DNA of 30,080 nt from a virus: IMG/VR virus record IMGVR_UViG_3300024255_002144, positions 1 to 30,080 of that record; one strand, given 5' to 3'. The notes below the pieces were generated by a model. The model was not told where the DNA came from. It saw only the letters and a list, made by a program, of their open reading frames with translations, and did no database searches. Below, in pieces: positions 1-6,393 of the stretch. Position 1 is the stretch's first letter. Each line of letters opens with the position of its first letter. The position numbers and the translations under genes were made by a program.

Positions 1-99
1 CACCGCCACGATTATAAGGCTGCTAGAAAGATTAATTACAATATACGAAAGTATATCTGCAAATATGTATATCACTACATAATCCCACCATCGTATCAT
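1..99 (-). CDS. Membrane protein, 3' end outside window
   Basis: An open frame starts with ATG at 99 and stays open to the window edge, giving 33 codons. Its start overlaps the stop of the gene at 96-329 in an ATGA arrangement, the usual coupling in this genome. The visible protein is strongly hydrophobic from about residue 7, with one or two likely membrane helices rich in Ile, Val, Leu and Tyr. Function is unknown. The C-terminus lies beyond the window. Confidence 0.55.
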   Translation of the reverse strand, partial: MIRWWDYVVIYIFADILSYIVINLSSSLIIVAV

Positions 100-329
100 T
101 CAAATAGCAATTCATTTTGCTTTGGTAAAAAATTAAGACTCATTGCTTCAGCTTCAATTTTTTCTCGAATCACATTTGATATAAACTTTTTTACATCTTG
201 TGGATCAATATTAGTGATGTCACATGTCACAATAACAGCTTCCATATATGATAATTTTTTATCAACAACTTGCTCTTCAATTAACTTACCAAACTTGGCT
301 CTGTTCATAAACTTAACTTCTTCTTGCAT
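96..329 (-). CDS. Small protein of unknown function, 77 aa
   Basis: I do not recognise this protein. It is charged, soluble and probably mostly helical. An upstream ATG at 335 is possible, but an AAAGG ribosome-binding site sits directly against it and lies 6 nt before the ATG at 329, so 329 is the better start. It follows the 380-aa gene with a short gap and is coupled by ATGA to the next gene downstream, so it is co-transcribed with both. Confidence 0.7.
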   Translation of the reverse strand: MQEEVKFMNRAKFGKLIEEQVVDKKLSYMEAVIVTCDITNIDPQDVKKFISNVIREKIEAEAMSLNFLPKQNELLFE

Positions 330-340
330 AACCATCCTTT

Positions 341-1483
341 CTATTTAGCCATAACTCTAACAAGGATTGTATCCTTATTGATGCGACCATTTACTTCATC
401 TTTAGTTTTAGTCGTGAGCTCAGACCATTCTTTTCTAATTTGATTTGCAGATTTTGTTAAAACTGCTTTTATAAAATCATCTGGCTTGCGAAGTTTAGTG
501 CTACGTGAAAGATCAGCATCAAGGCCTAGAATAGTAGTACCCTTTACTTCAAACCCAATAGATTTTTGGCATACATATTCTGTTAGCTCTTTATATTTTA
601 CATTAAAGGTATATAAACGCATTGCACCAATTATAGAAGTTGGATGGATTGAAGTAAGCTTAAACTCCTTTGACTCTTTTGCGTAATTGAGTTTTTCAAC
701 TTGCTTATCTGCAGTTTTAACCTTTGGCTTACGAGTAGCTCGCAATGCTTTTTTTGATGCCATGAATTTATCAGCATCATTTACGAGTTGATTGAGAAAT
801 TCAAAATATTTTTTACGTTCTGAAACGGAAAGATATGAAAATGCCTCGACCAAATCTTCGGTTTTATCTTCAACTAATTCTTTTGCTTCATTACGAATAG
901 GTGTATAGTAATCCAAAACAGCTTTGGCTGTATTATTTGCAGCATCAACTTTTTTTAATTCATCATAGAGTGAATAGTTCATGCATTCCTTATGATTTTT
1001 AGGATCATATTGATCAAGAACATATTCAACTTGGGCAATAAATTCTGATGTTTTTTCTTTTAAAATTTCCTGTATAGTTTTTCTTTGAGGTGATGTGTCG
1101 TCACCTAGTTCAGCTTTTCGAGCAATATTGTTTTTGCCACGAGTTAGAATTTCTTTCATATGACGATTTAAGCAATCTTCAGCTTTCCACCATACCGGAA
1201 ATTCCTTACCCATTTCTTTCCATGCAATAGTAGCTGCTACAAAAGGTATAGAAGTAAAAGCCCATTCAGGCGCTTCAATGGCGATTTTAGCCTGATCTTT
1301 TGGCATAGTTGTTTTAATATAAGATTTAATTTTTGATGAAACATCTTTTTTATCAAGATCAGTACGGCAATAATCATTGAAATCACGAAAGTTTCCCATT
1401 GGCCCTGCCGCAAATCCAGTTGACTTACGTCGGGAAAATGTTTGCTTAGCTTTAACTTTTTTTCCAAGCTTACGAGTTACCAT
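341..1483 (-). CDS. Large conserved-type phage protein of unknown function, 380 aa
   Basis: The 380-aa product is Lys- and Glu-rich. It has a very basic N-terminus (about residues 1-20), a helical middle and a more mixed C-terminal third. I see no catalytic motif, signal peptide or membrane segment. A protein of this style occurs in marine T4-like phages, but this is recollection, not a search. The start overlaps the end of the 68-aa membrane protein gene by 14 bp, so the two are co-expressed. A DNA-binding or structural role is possible from the basic N-terminus, but this is inference. Confidence 0.8.
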   Translation of the reverse strand: MVTRKLGKKVKAKQTFSRRKSTGFAAGPMGNFRDFNDYCRTDLDKKDVSSKIKSYIKTTMPKDQAKIAIEAPEWAFTSIPFVAATIAWKEMGKEFPVWWKAEDCLNRHMKEILTRGKNNIARKAELGDDTSPQRKTIQEILKEKTSEFIAQVEYVLDQYDPKNHKECMNYSLYDELKKVDAANNTAKAVLDYYTPIRNEAKELVEDKTEDLVEAFSYLSVSERKKYFEFLNQLVNDADKFMASKKALRATRKPKVKTADKQVEKLNYAKESKEFKLTSIHPTSIIGAMRLYTFNVKYKELTEYVCQKSIGFEVKGTTILGLDADLSRSTKLRKPDDFIKAVLTKSANQIRKEWSELTTKTKDEVNGRINKDTILVRVMAK

Positions 1484-1676
1484 TATTAAAGTCCTCTATT
1501 TTGATTAAGTCATAATCTCCATCATCCATTTCTTCGTAATGAATATAGCCATCATGACATAGTTTAGTAATTACAAGATCAATTATGCCTTCGACGTTTT
1601 TTTCTTCTGCATTTCTGCGACCAAGAACAAAAGAAGTAATAATAATTCCACTGACTAGTAAACCAAGTTCAAGCAT
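1470..1676 (-). CDS. Small single-pass membrane protein, 68 aa
   Basis: Residues 3-18 form a hydrophobic helix and are followed by an acidic, Asp/Glu-rich tail of about 45 residues, so the protein is probably anchored in the inner membrane with a short periplasmic start. A strong AAGGAGA ribosome-binding site lies just before the ATG. It is the first gene after an early-type promoter at 1700-1728 and overlaps the 380-aa gene. Function is unknown. Confidence 0.75.
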   Translation of the reverse strand: MLELGLLVSGIIITSFVLGRRNAEEKNVEGIIDLVITKLCHDGYIHYEEMDDGDYDLIKIEDFNNGNS

Positions 1677-1699
1677 AGTTATCTCCTTAACATATGACT

Positions 1700-1728
1700 A
1701 TAATAACACAAATAAGAGTCATTGTAAA
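1700..1728 (-). promoter_or_regulatory. Early-type sigma70-like promoter
   Basis: Read on the minus strand: TTTACA (1723-1728), a 17-bp spacer, then TATTAT (1700-1705). It lies about 25 bp upstream of the 68-aa membrane protein gene and shares its design with the other early-type promoters in this window. Confidence 0.7.
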
Positions 1729-1755
1729 CCCTTAAACGCATTTTTTTTATTTTTT

Positions 1756-1983
1756 TTATGATTTACCTGCAGTGACATATGAGCCTTCAGCCATATCATA
1801 TGCCGCTACTAATTCTTTTAACATGTATGGTGATATTACCACAATATTAAAATCATCGTCATCAGTGTATTGACGAATATAACAAAGTTCTTCGTCAACT
1901 ATAATTTCAACATCATCGGTTTTTCCATTATTATCTAAAATGGTAATAATACTATGATCATATTTATGTTCAACTGTAATCAT
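1756..1983 (-). CDS. Small acidic protein of unknown function, 75 aa
   Basis: The protein is acidic, with an Asp run near residues 36-39 and alternating hydrophobic residues that suggest a beta-rich fold. Its ATG overlaps the TGA of the 39-aa gene, so translation is probably coupled. It is the last gene of the chain 1756-2712. The 3' flank is a run of A and T without a clear hairpin. I do not recognise the family. Confidence 0.7.
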   Translation of the reverse strand: MITVEHKYDHSIITILDNNGKTDDVEIIVDEELCYIRQYTDDDDFNIVVISPYMLKELVAAYDMAEGSYVTAGKS

Positions 1984-2099
1984 AATTTTCTAAGTAAACC
2001 TTTTAATTTAACAATTTCAGAATTAGTAAGAGTTGCATAAGGGGCTTTTAGAAGTCGATCGACTACATTAATGATAAAGTCTCTATCTTTCTGATTCAT
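1980..2099 (-). CDS. Very small protein, 39 aa
   Basis: This frame has an ATG at 2099 and a TGA at 1980-1982 and overlaps both neighbours by four bases. The product is basic and amphipathic, with two predicted short helices and no membrane segment. The double overlap is the main evidence that it is translated. Function is unknown. Confidence 0.65.
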   Translation of the reverse strand: MNQKDRDFIINVVDRLLKAPYATLTNSEIVKLKGLLRKL

Positions 2100-2383
2100 T
2101 TCTTAGCGGCCTTTCTTAAGCTCTTGAGGGACGCCGAGATGATAGTTGGATATTTTCCAATATAACTACCTGCTTCTAACATGTCTTTACTCAATAGATG
2201 TTTATGATAGTGTTCAATGTTGTCCCATTGCTTAATAATATTTTTTGCTAATTTATCATAAAAATCATCAGATAATATTGGATCATCTTTTTCATAATAA
2301 GCATACGATGCCATAAGGTAATATGGCACCGTCATATTCACATTATTAGTAATTATTTTAATAACGTGTTTATCTAAAATCAT
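2096..2383 (-). CDS. Small protein of unknown function, 95 aa
   Basis: A soluble, mostly helical protein rich in Tyr, Lys and Ile, with a basic C-terminal tail. Its start overlaps the stop of the 110-aa gene (ATGA), and its stop overlaps the start of the 39-aa gene, so it is internal to a four-gene early unit. No recognisable motif. Confidence 0.75.
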   Translation of the reverse strand: MILDKHVIKIITNNVNMTVPYYLMASYAYYEKDDPILSDDFYDKLAKNIIKQWDNIEHYHKHLLSKDMLEAGSYIGKYPTIISASLKSLRKAAKK

Positions 2384-2712
2384 CTACGCATACTCGCCGC
2401 ATCAATTGCTGACTGTTTGTTGTCTTTACGAATTGGCATAAGATTACTTTTATGTGTTACAACAATACCAGCAATCTCATTACCTGTATATTTATTCGTT
2501 TCTTTTAGTGTACCATTATCAATACTATTTGACAATTGATCTCTTGAAACTTTAAATTTTGGCCGCTCATGACGATAATCTTGTTTAGTTCCTTTCACAC
2601 CCATACGATCAAGAAAAGCTTGATGTTCAGCTTCCCTTGCTTTCCAACCCGGCTTCTTTTTGATTTTAGATTTGCCATGTACTTGAACACCTTGAATCAT
2701 ATGCATAGACAT
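2380..2712 (-). CDS. Basic protein of unknown function, 110 aa
   Basis: First gene of an early unit. It has an AAGGAG ribosome-binding site and an early-type promoter 26 bp upstream. The protein is strongly basic, with Lys-rich stretches at about residues 14-25 and Arg at the C-terminus, and no Cys, membrane segment or signal peptide. Nucleic-acid binding would fit the charge, but this is inference. Confidence 0.75.
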   Translation of the reverse strand: MSMHMIQGVQVHGKSKIKKKPGWKAREAEHQAFLDRMGVKGTKQDYRHERPKFKVSRDQLSNSIDNGTLKETNKYTGNEIAGIVVTHKSNLMPIRKDNKQSAIDAASMRR

Positions 2713-2737
2713 TGTATACTCCTTTATCGTTAGATTT

Positions 2738-2766
2738 AATCTATCACACTTTTAAGAGATTGTAAA
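2738..2766 (-). promoter_or_regulatory. Early-type promoter with extended -10
   Basis: On the minus strand: TTTACA (2761-2766), a 17-bp spacer, TAGATT (2738-2743), with TGA just before the -10, matching an extended -10. The upstream context ATAATCC is shared with the promoters at 4950 and 14087. Confidence 0.75.
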
Positions 2767-2779
2767 GGATTATTTTAAT

Positions 2780-3091
2780 TTACATAGAATAAACTTTTGG
2801 GCGATAAACATATTTACATTCCTGTACGCTATCGACACGAAAAGACCGCCAGCCTTTTGCGGTCGTGTCCCAGCATGGAATGACTTCAGGATTTACAGCA
2901 CGAACTTTCTTTTGAGTAATAGGCTCATCTTTTTCAGCAGATGGAATCATACCTTCTAGCAAAGTGCAAGTCATAACTCGCTTATCGCCATTTACTTTTG
3001 TAAAGGTTACTTCGCATACACCTGATGTAAGCATTCCCATAAACTTATCACGAGAATCACTGTTAGCGGTTTCATTTAATACTTCAGTCAT
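2780..3091 (-). CDS. DUF2693-like protein, 103 aa
   Basis: The middle of the protein has the pattern VTFTKVNGDKRVM followed by a TCTLL segment, and a later IPCWD.....WRSFRVDSV segment. This resembles small phage proteins annotated as DUF2693 (a predicted SH3-like beta barrel of unknown role). Recognition is from memory of the pattern. An AAAGGG site 7 nt upstream supports the ATG at 3091 rather than the earlier one at 3121. The start overlaps the previous gene by 8 bp. It ends just before the promoter at 2738-2766. Confidence 0.75.
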   Translation of the reverse strand: MTEVLNETANSDSRDKFMGMLTSGVCEVTFTKVNGDKRVMTCTLLEGMIPSAEKDEPITQKKVRAVNPEVIPCWDTTAKGWRSFRVDSVQECKYVYRPKVYSM

Positions 3092-3371
3092 TGATATTAC
3101 CCTTTCCGGTAAATGCATCATTTTCTAAATGATACTTATTGATAAGTTTTTTTAAAAACTTGATTTCTTCTTCTAATTGAATAATATGATCAGCGGCTTT
3201 CCAAGCATAATGCTCAGTACATCTAGCCTTCCATTCTTCACCTGCTTGGTTTTTAAGTGATTGAACAACTTCAGATTGCTGTGGACGAGGATTAATATCT
3301 AAATAAACCTTGTCCACAACATCATGTTCATTTTCCTCCTTTTCAAATCCGTGTGTATTAGGCTCATTCAT
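3084..3371 (-). CDS. Acidic protein with C-terminal coiled coil, 95 aa
   Basis: The ATG at 3371 is chosen because a GGAG ribosome-binding site lies 8 nt upstream; an earlier ATG at 3407 would run back into the preceding gene. The N-terminal half is Glu-rich and probably disordered. About residues 60-85 form a helix with heptad-like Leu/Ile spacing. It may associate with itself or with a neighbour. No catalytic motif is visible. Confidence 0.7.
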   Translation of the reverse strand: MNEPNTHGFEKEENEHDVVDKVYLDINPRPQQSEVVQSLKNQAGEEWKARCTEHYAWKAADHIIQLEEEIKFLKKLINKYHLENDAFTGKGNIND

Positions 3372-3385
3372 TAGTTTTCTCCAAA

Positions 3386-3625
3386 TCACTGCAACTGGAA
3401 TGTCCACTGGTTTTTAATGTTAGAACTACTATGACCCCATCGATCTTGACGTGTTTGACCACGGTCAAGGTGCCAACGATCTTTATTTAAGTTTTCACAC
3501 ATTTTAATTGCATCTTCTTCAGAAGTGCAAACAGTCCTAAGCGTTTGCCCAGATGTTACATGCCACAGCTTTTGATTAATTCTTGCCGGGTCTTGATGAA
3601 CATTCCATTTAAAATCATTAGTCAT
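3386..3625 (-). CDS. Small protein of unknown function, 79 aa
   Basis: The product is rich in Trp, Arg, Gln and Asp. It has a central stretch with two Cys and acidic residues, then a basic, Trp-containing tail. A strong AAAGGAG site precedes the ATG. It lies directly downstream of the HD hydrolase gene, with an 11-bp gap, and is probably co-transcribed with it. The family is not recognised. Confidence 0.75.
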   Translation of the reverse strand: MTNDFKWNVHQDPARINQKLWHVTSGQTLRTVCTSEEDAIKMCENLNKDRWHLDRGQTRQDRWGHSSSNIKNQWTFQLQ

Positions 3626-3636
3626 AGTAGTCTCCT

Positions 3637-4188
3637 TTAAAATGCCAACTGAATATCAGCTGGCCCGTTATAGTATTCGTCGCTATGCATACCCATAGCT
3701 TCAAGCAACTCATCAGTTTCTCGTTTGAAAATTCCCCAGAACTTAGGATCGTGCTTTTTGATACTTTCAGCATTATGCTGAATATCAAATTTCTTAATTA
3801 ATCTTACCCAATACGGCGCTTTTGCTAAGCGATCACGATCAAGCTTTTTTCGAAGTGATCGATTACCAACAAACGTTTCAACGTCTGTAAGAAACCATAC
3901 ACCTTTCGCGACTTCATCTCCAAACTGCTCTCTGATGTCTTTATGATTATATGATGTATCTTCAACAACATCATGAAGAAGCGCCACAGACATAGCCACA
4001 GTAACACTAACTGGGTTTGGGCCATGAGGATCTGTATAATGCGGATTGTCATCCAGATGCTCTTCGATCATATCAGCAACTGCGATAGGGTGCGTGATGT
4101 AATCTTCACCGGTATACTTACGTTTTTGATTGGAATGCGCTTTTGTTGCGAATGTAAGTGTATTACCAAATGCTTTATAATCTTCCAT
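3637..4188 (-). CDS. SpoT/MESH1-like HD-domain hydrolase, 183 aa
   Basis: This resembles the hydrolase half of RelA/SpoT proteins and stand-alone MESH1-type enzymes, which remove the 3' pyrophosphate of (p)ppGpp. Visible motifs in order: AxxxH with H18, Y25-xGEDYITHP with H33, ALLHDVVEDT with the HD pair at 72-73 and ED at 76-77, and a late KxxDxxxN with D135 and N139. These are the expected metal- and substrate-binding positions. There is no synthetase, TGS or ACT domain, so hydrolysis alone is predicted. The enzyme is cytosolic. It lies in an early-type unit with unknown small proteins. A different nucleotide substrate remains possible. The ribosome-binding site AAGGA is 7 nt upstream and overlaps the stop region of the 52-aa gene. 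Confidence 0.85.
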   Translation of the reverse strand: MEDYKAFGNTLTFATKAHSNQKRKYTGEDYITHPIAVADMIEEHLDDNPHYTDPHGPNPVSVTVAMSVALLHDVVEDTSYNHKDIREQFGDEVAKGVWFLTDVETFVGNRSLRKKLDRDRLAKAPYWVRLIKKFDIQHNAESIKKHDPKFWGIFKRETDELLEAMGMHSDEYYNGPADIQLAF

Positions 4189-4198
4189 ATCGAATTCC

Positions 4199-4357
4199 TT
4201 AGTTAGACAGTTTATAAAGAACTATGCCTAAGTTTCCTGCAGAAATTAATAAAAGTCCATAAGTAACCCAAAATGGATCTTCGTGAAGATCACTTTTTAG
4301 ATAAGCACGTAAACAGAAAATGCCCACGAAAAGGTTGATAATTGTCATAATTTCCAT
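4199..4357 (-). CDS. Two-helix membrane micro-protein, 52 aa
   Basis: Read from ATG 4357 to TAA 4199. The stop of the 32-aa gene and this start share bases (TAATG). Two hydrophobic stretches (about residues 3-18 and 30-48) flank a charged loop with Lys, Asp, His and Glu, as in a hairpin membrane protein. The stop overlaps the ribosome-binding site region of the HD hydrolase gene. Function is unknown; phage membrane micro-proteins often act in exclusion or lysis, which is only a possibility here. Confidence 0.65.
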   Translation of the reverse strand: MEIMTIINLFVGIFCLRAYLKSDLHEDPFWVTYGLLLISAGNLGIVLYKLSN

Positions 4358-4455
4358 TATTTTTTACTCCCTAAAAACATATCCCAGAACATCCACATAA
4401 TACCAACTAACGGAACAGATAGACATATTACAGCTAGAACTATTAATATAACCAT
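4357..4455 (-). CDS. Single-helix membrane micro-protein, 32 aa
   Basis: ATG at 4455, two bases after the stop of the 59-aa membrane gene; TAATG overlap with the next gene. Almost the whole peptide is one hydrophobic helix (residues 2-28), ending in Gly-Ser-Lys-Lys, which fits a cytoplasmic C-terminus. The tight packing between two other membrane peptides supports it as a real gene. Confidence 0.6.
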   Translation of the reverse strand: MVILIVLAVICLSVPLVGIMWMFWDMFLGSKK

Positions 4456-4457
4456 TA

Positions 4458-4637
4458 CTAGTAATCCTCTTCTTCATCTTCTTTTTCGATAAACAGTTGA
4501 TCTGTATTGTTTGCTATAAACAGCCAAACTAATACGCCATAGCACATTAAGTATCCTGCAATCGAGTCCAGTATTATAAGACAAATACCAAGCCCACCGA
4601 AAAATAGAGTGAATGCGATCCATAATGGTTTAATCAT
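4458..4637 (-). CDS. Small two-helix membrane protein with acidic tail, 59 aa
   Basis: Two hydrophobic helices (about residues 4-24 and 26-42) are followed by a tail rich in Glu and Asp. A GGGGAG site 8 nt upstream supports the ATG at 4637 over the one at 4652. The start overlaps the stop of the 96-aa gene (TAATG). It is the first of three consecutive tiny membrane proteins. Function is unknown. Confidence 0.7.
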   Translation of the reverse strand: MIKPLWIAFTLFFGGLGICLIILDSIAGYLMCYGVLVWLFIANNTDQLFIEKEDEEEDY

Positions 4638-4927
4638 TAGTAGTCTCCCCAATCTGTATCGTGACGAGTTGTTTCGTGGAGTGTCTCGCCATAATATGTT
4701 TTAGCATATTTAGATGCATCAGTATAATGATTAACATTATTTTGACCGCCAGTAAAATCAGCCAACTTTTTATCATCTGCTGTACGCTTTTTACGAGCAA
4801 CGATACGAACTTTTGCAGTATTTTTACGAATTGTTGCCAACCGCTCTTTGCGAGCCTTTTCGTTTTTTTGCTTTTCAGCAATTGCTTTAATTATTGCCAG
4901 CCGATCATCTAGGTTTTTAGCAATCAT
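4637..4927 (-). CDS. Lys/Arg-rich protein of unknown function, 96 aa
   Basis: Residues 1-55 are a long, very basic helix with many Ala, Lys and Arg. The last 40 residues are Asp-, Thr- and Tyr-rich. The charge pattern would suit nucleic-acid or ribosome association, but this is inference. It is first after the early-type promoter at 4950-4978 and has a strong AAGGAG site. Confidence 0.75.
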   Translation of the reverse strand: MIAKNLDDRLAIIKAIAEKQKNEKARKERLATIRKNTAKVRIVARKKRTADDKKLADFTGGQNNVNHYTDASKYAKTYYGETLHETTRHDTDWGDY

Positions 4928-4947
4928 AATATTCTCCTTTGTTAAGT

Positions 4948-5391
4948 CTAATCTATCACACTTTTAAGCGAATGTAAAGGATTATTTTCAATATTTTGAA
5001 AAGAATTCCAAAGAATTTCTTCCTTTTCAAATGCATCTATTTCCCAAGGGAGATTTTCATAATCAATCCCTTCATATGTTTCGCCAAACCAAGTCTTTTC
5101 GATATCACAGAATTTTTCATGAAGGACTTGTTGAACATGGACAAGTTCATGAAAAATTGTTTTTATTATTTCTTCGACTGATTTTTTACTATTAATTTCG
5201 ATAGCAGCAACGCCATCTTCTTCATCGCCAATACCGTCAAAATAGCCACAATTATCTCCATTTTTACTTTTAAATATAATTTGAAGTTCTTCAAGATCTT
5301 CAAGAATAAGCATTTCATTTGCATATGAAACTACCGAGTCAAGAACTTCGTTTGAAATTTTTGTGGGTTTATTGTATGTATCAAGAATCAT
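4948..5391 (-). CDS. HExxH metallopeptidase-like protein, 147 aa
   Basis: The motif HELVHVQQ (residues 81-88) gives the two zinc-binding His and the catalytic Glu of zincin-type peptidases. The later PWEIDAFEKE segment (116-125) offers Glu117 as a likely third zinc ligand. There is no signal peptide, so it should act in the cytosol of the infected cell. I chose the ATG at 5391 because the longer frame to 5511 runs through the upstream gene; its ribosome-binding site is weak. The last codons contain the promoter of the next gene. The substrate is unknown. It could also be a degenerate, non-catalytic member. Confidence 0.7.
   Translation of the reverse strand: MILDTYNKPTKISNEVLDSVVSYANEMLILEDLEELQIIFKSKNGDNCGYFDGIGDEEDGVAAIEINSKKSVEEIIKTIFHELVHVQQVLHEKFCDIEKTWFGETYEGIDYENLPWEIDAFEKEEILWNSFQNIENNPLHSLKSVID
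4950..4978 (-). promoter_or_regulatory. Early-type promoter inside the 3' end of a gene
   Basis: On the minus strand: TTTACA (4973-4978), 17 bp, TAGATT (4950-4955), preceded by TGA as an extended -10. It is embedded in the last codons of the metallopeptidase gene, whose TAG stop overlaps the -10 box. Confidence 0.75.
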
Positions 5392-5395
5392 ATTA

Positions 5396-5587
5396 TTATA
5401 CCGCCATGAGGTCAAAGGGATCGTCGTATAGTTGTTCCCAGCATTCTTCAAGGGCATCTTCATCATTTGAAGAGAAAGTAACAGTATTGTCAGGATTGAT
5501 TGTGTAGTCAATCCCTAATCCATCAGTGAAGATAGGAAGAAGTGAAAATTGAAAGGTTGGGTTAGGTTGAAAAGTGAAAGATTTCAT
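5396..5587 (-). CDS. Small protein with a G-free 5' half, 63 aa
   Basis: The first 21 codons contain no G on the coding strand except that of the ATG, giving a stretch rich in Phe, Pro, Thr, Gln and Leu. The last third is acidic with Trp and Cys. The AAAGGAGAAACTAA leader is identical to that of the next upstream gene. I do not recognise a family. The start is well supported by the strong ribosome-binding site. Confidence 0.65.
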   Translation of the reverse strand: MKSFTFQPNPTFQFSLLPIFTDGLGIDYTINPDNTVTFSSNDEDALEECWEQLYDDPFDLMAV

Positions 5588-5612
5588 TTAGTTTCTCCTT
5601 TGTATAATATTT

Positions 5613-5825
5613 TTAATTAAGTTCATTAGGAGAATTTTTGAATGTTTTAATAAGTTGTTTTAAAGTTAAGAGAAAGAATACAGAAGTTGATGGATTATGA
5701 GGTGGAAAAATCATATGTAAAGTAGATGATGGAAGGTTTAGTGATTTGATATGAGAAATGATTTGAGGAATAGTGTTGAAAGTAGTTGTAGAAGTTTGGT
5801 TTTGATTTAAGAGTGTGTATGTCAT
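5613..5825 (-). CDS. Almost G-free gene, 70-aa protein of unknown function
   Basis: The coding strand has only four G in 213 nt. As a result amino acids with GNN codons are nearly absent: one Val and one Glu, with no Gly, Ala or Asp. The protein is rich in Asn, Gln, Thr, Ser, Pro, Leu, Ile and Phe, with a hydrophobic segment near residues 48-58. An AAAGGAG site and an early-type promoter lie directly upstream, so it should be expressed. Function is unknown. It might matter as RNA rather than as protein. Confidence 0.6.
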   Translation of the reverse strand: MTYTLLNQNQTSTTTFNTIPQIISHIKSLNLPSSTLHMIFPPHNPSTSVFFLLTLKQLIKTFKNSPNELN

Positions 5826-5848
5826 TTAGTTTCTCCTTTGTTAAATAT

Positions 5849-5877
5849 AGTCTATACTATTTTTGGCCAATTGTAAA
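5849..5877 (-). promoter_or_regulatory. Early-type promoter directly after a terminator
   Basis: On the minus strand: TTTACA (5872-5877), 17 bp, TAGACT (5849-5854). It serves the G-free gene pair at 5396-5825. Only one base separates the T-tract of the terminator from the -35 box. Confidence 0.7.
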
Positions 5878-5903
5878 CAAAAAAATGCACCCGAAGATGC
5901 ATT
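5878..5903 (-). terminator. Rho-independent terminator with TTCG loop
   Basis: On the minus strand: stem ATGCATC / GGTGCAT (5902-5896 with 5891-5885, one G-U pair), loop TTCG, then seven T. It ends the transcript of the genes to the right (5938 and beyond) just before the next promoter. Confidence 0.8.
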
Positions 5904-5911
5904 AAATTATA

Positions 5912-5930
5912 GGTGTAACATATTTGTCAC
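5912..5930 (-). repeat. Copy 1 of a conserved inverted-repeat element
   Basis: GTGACA-AATA-TGTTAC on the minus strand can form a 6-bp hairpin with loop AATA. The same sequence and flanks recur at 7321-7339, in each case just upstream of the TTCG terminator. It may be a protein-binding site or an RNA processing hairpin. Confidence 0.6.
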
Positions 5931-5937
5931 ATTAATA

Positions 5938-6144
5938 TTACCACTCTTTATAGCAACCATCTTCTTCGTTATCATTAAATCCTTTAGTATAATCTACAAT
6001 TTCTTTTGGAATCATATCTTCCATTTTAATACATGGACTATTATATGTACCCTCAACAAAATAATGAGGATTAAAACCTCTTCTATAATAACTATCGGCG
6101 GCTCCTCTATCGTATGGACCACCATGACGCTTATCATATGTCAT
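5938..6144 (-). CDS. Small conserved-type phage protein, 68 aa
   Basis: The N-terminus reads as GGPYDRGAADSYYRR followed by PHYF and a GTY segment, and the C-terminus as an EI..YTKGF.DNE pattern ending in a Lys-Glu-Trp. This looks like a widespread short phage and prophage protein of unknown role with two Tyr/Trp-rich halves. A GGAG site is present. It is the last gene before terminator 5878-5903. Confidence 0.75.
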   Translation of the reverse strand: MTYDKRHGGPYDRGAADSYYRRGFNPHYFVEGTYNSPCIKMEDMIPKEIVDYTKGFNDNEEDGCYKEW

Positions 6145-6183
6145 TATATTTCTCCTATGTTAACATTGCTATAAGAAGACATG

Positions 6184-6393
6184 CTAGGAAGATGCCTTCA
6201 AGAATCGGTTGTTCGAACATTTTTGTACCTCAATTTGTTTCATGGTATATTCCATGTAGGTTGATCCTACTTTGTTTTTTACTTCTTCGATAATTGACTT
6301 ATCGTCAATATTGTCAGCCAGCCTTTTTGTCACCAGCTTAGAAATAAATTCTAAATCGTGATAATTATATAAGGCTGGCTGACATATTTTCAT
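6184..6393 (-). CDS. Small protein of unknown function, 69 aa
   Basis: A mostly helical, soluble and mildly basic protein. Its ATG overlaps the TGA of the metallopeptidase-like gene, so it is translationally coupled. No motif is recognised. The 39-bp gap after it shows no clear hairpin. Confidence 0.7.
   Translation of the reverse strand: MKICQPALYNYHDLEFISKLVTKRLADNIDDKSIIEEVKNKVGSTYMEYTMKQIEVQKCSNNRFLKASS

Noticed and set aside
1237-1467. Minus-strand frame of 76 codons inside the 380-aa gene
   Set aside because: It is a shadow frame with low-complexity Leu/Lys content and no ribosome-binding site.
5863-6174. Plus-strand open frame of 103 codons
   Set aside because: It runs antisense through the 68-aa gene, the repeat and the terminator, has no ribosome-binding site, and the product is low-complexity hydrophobic.
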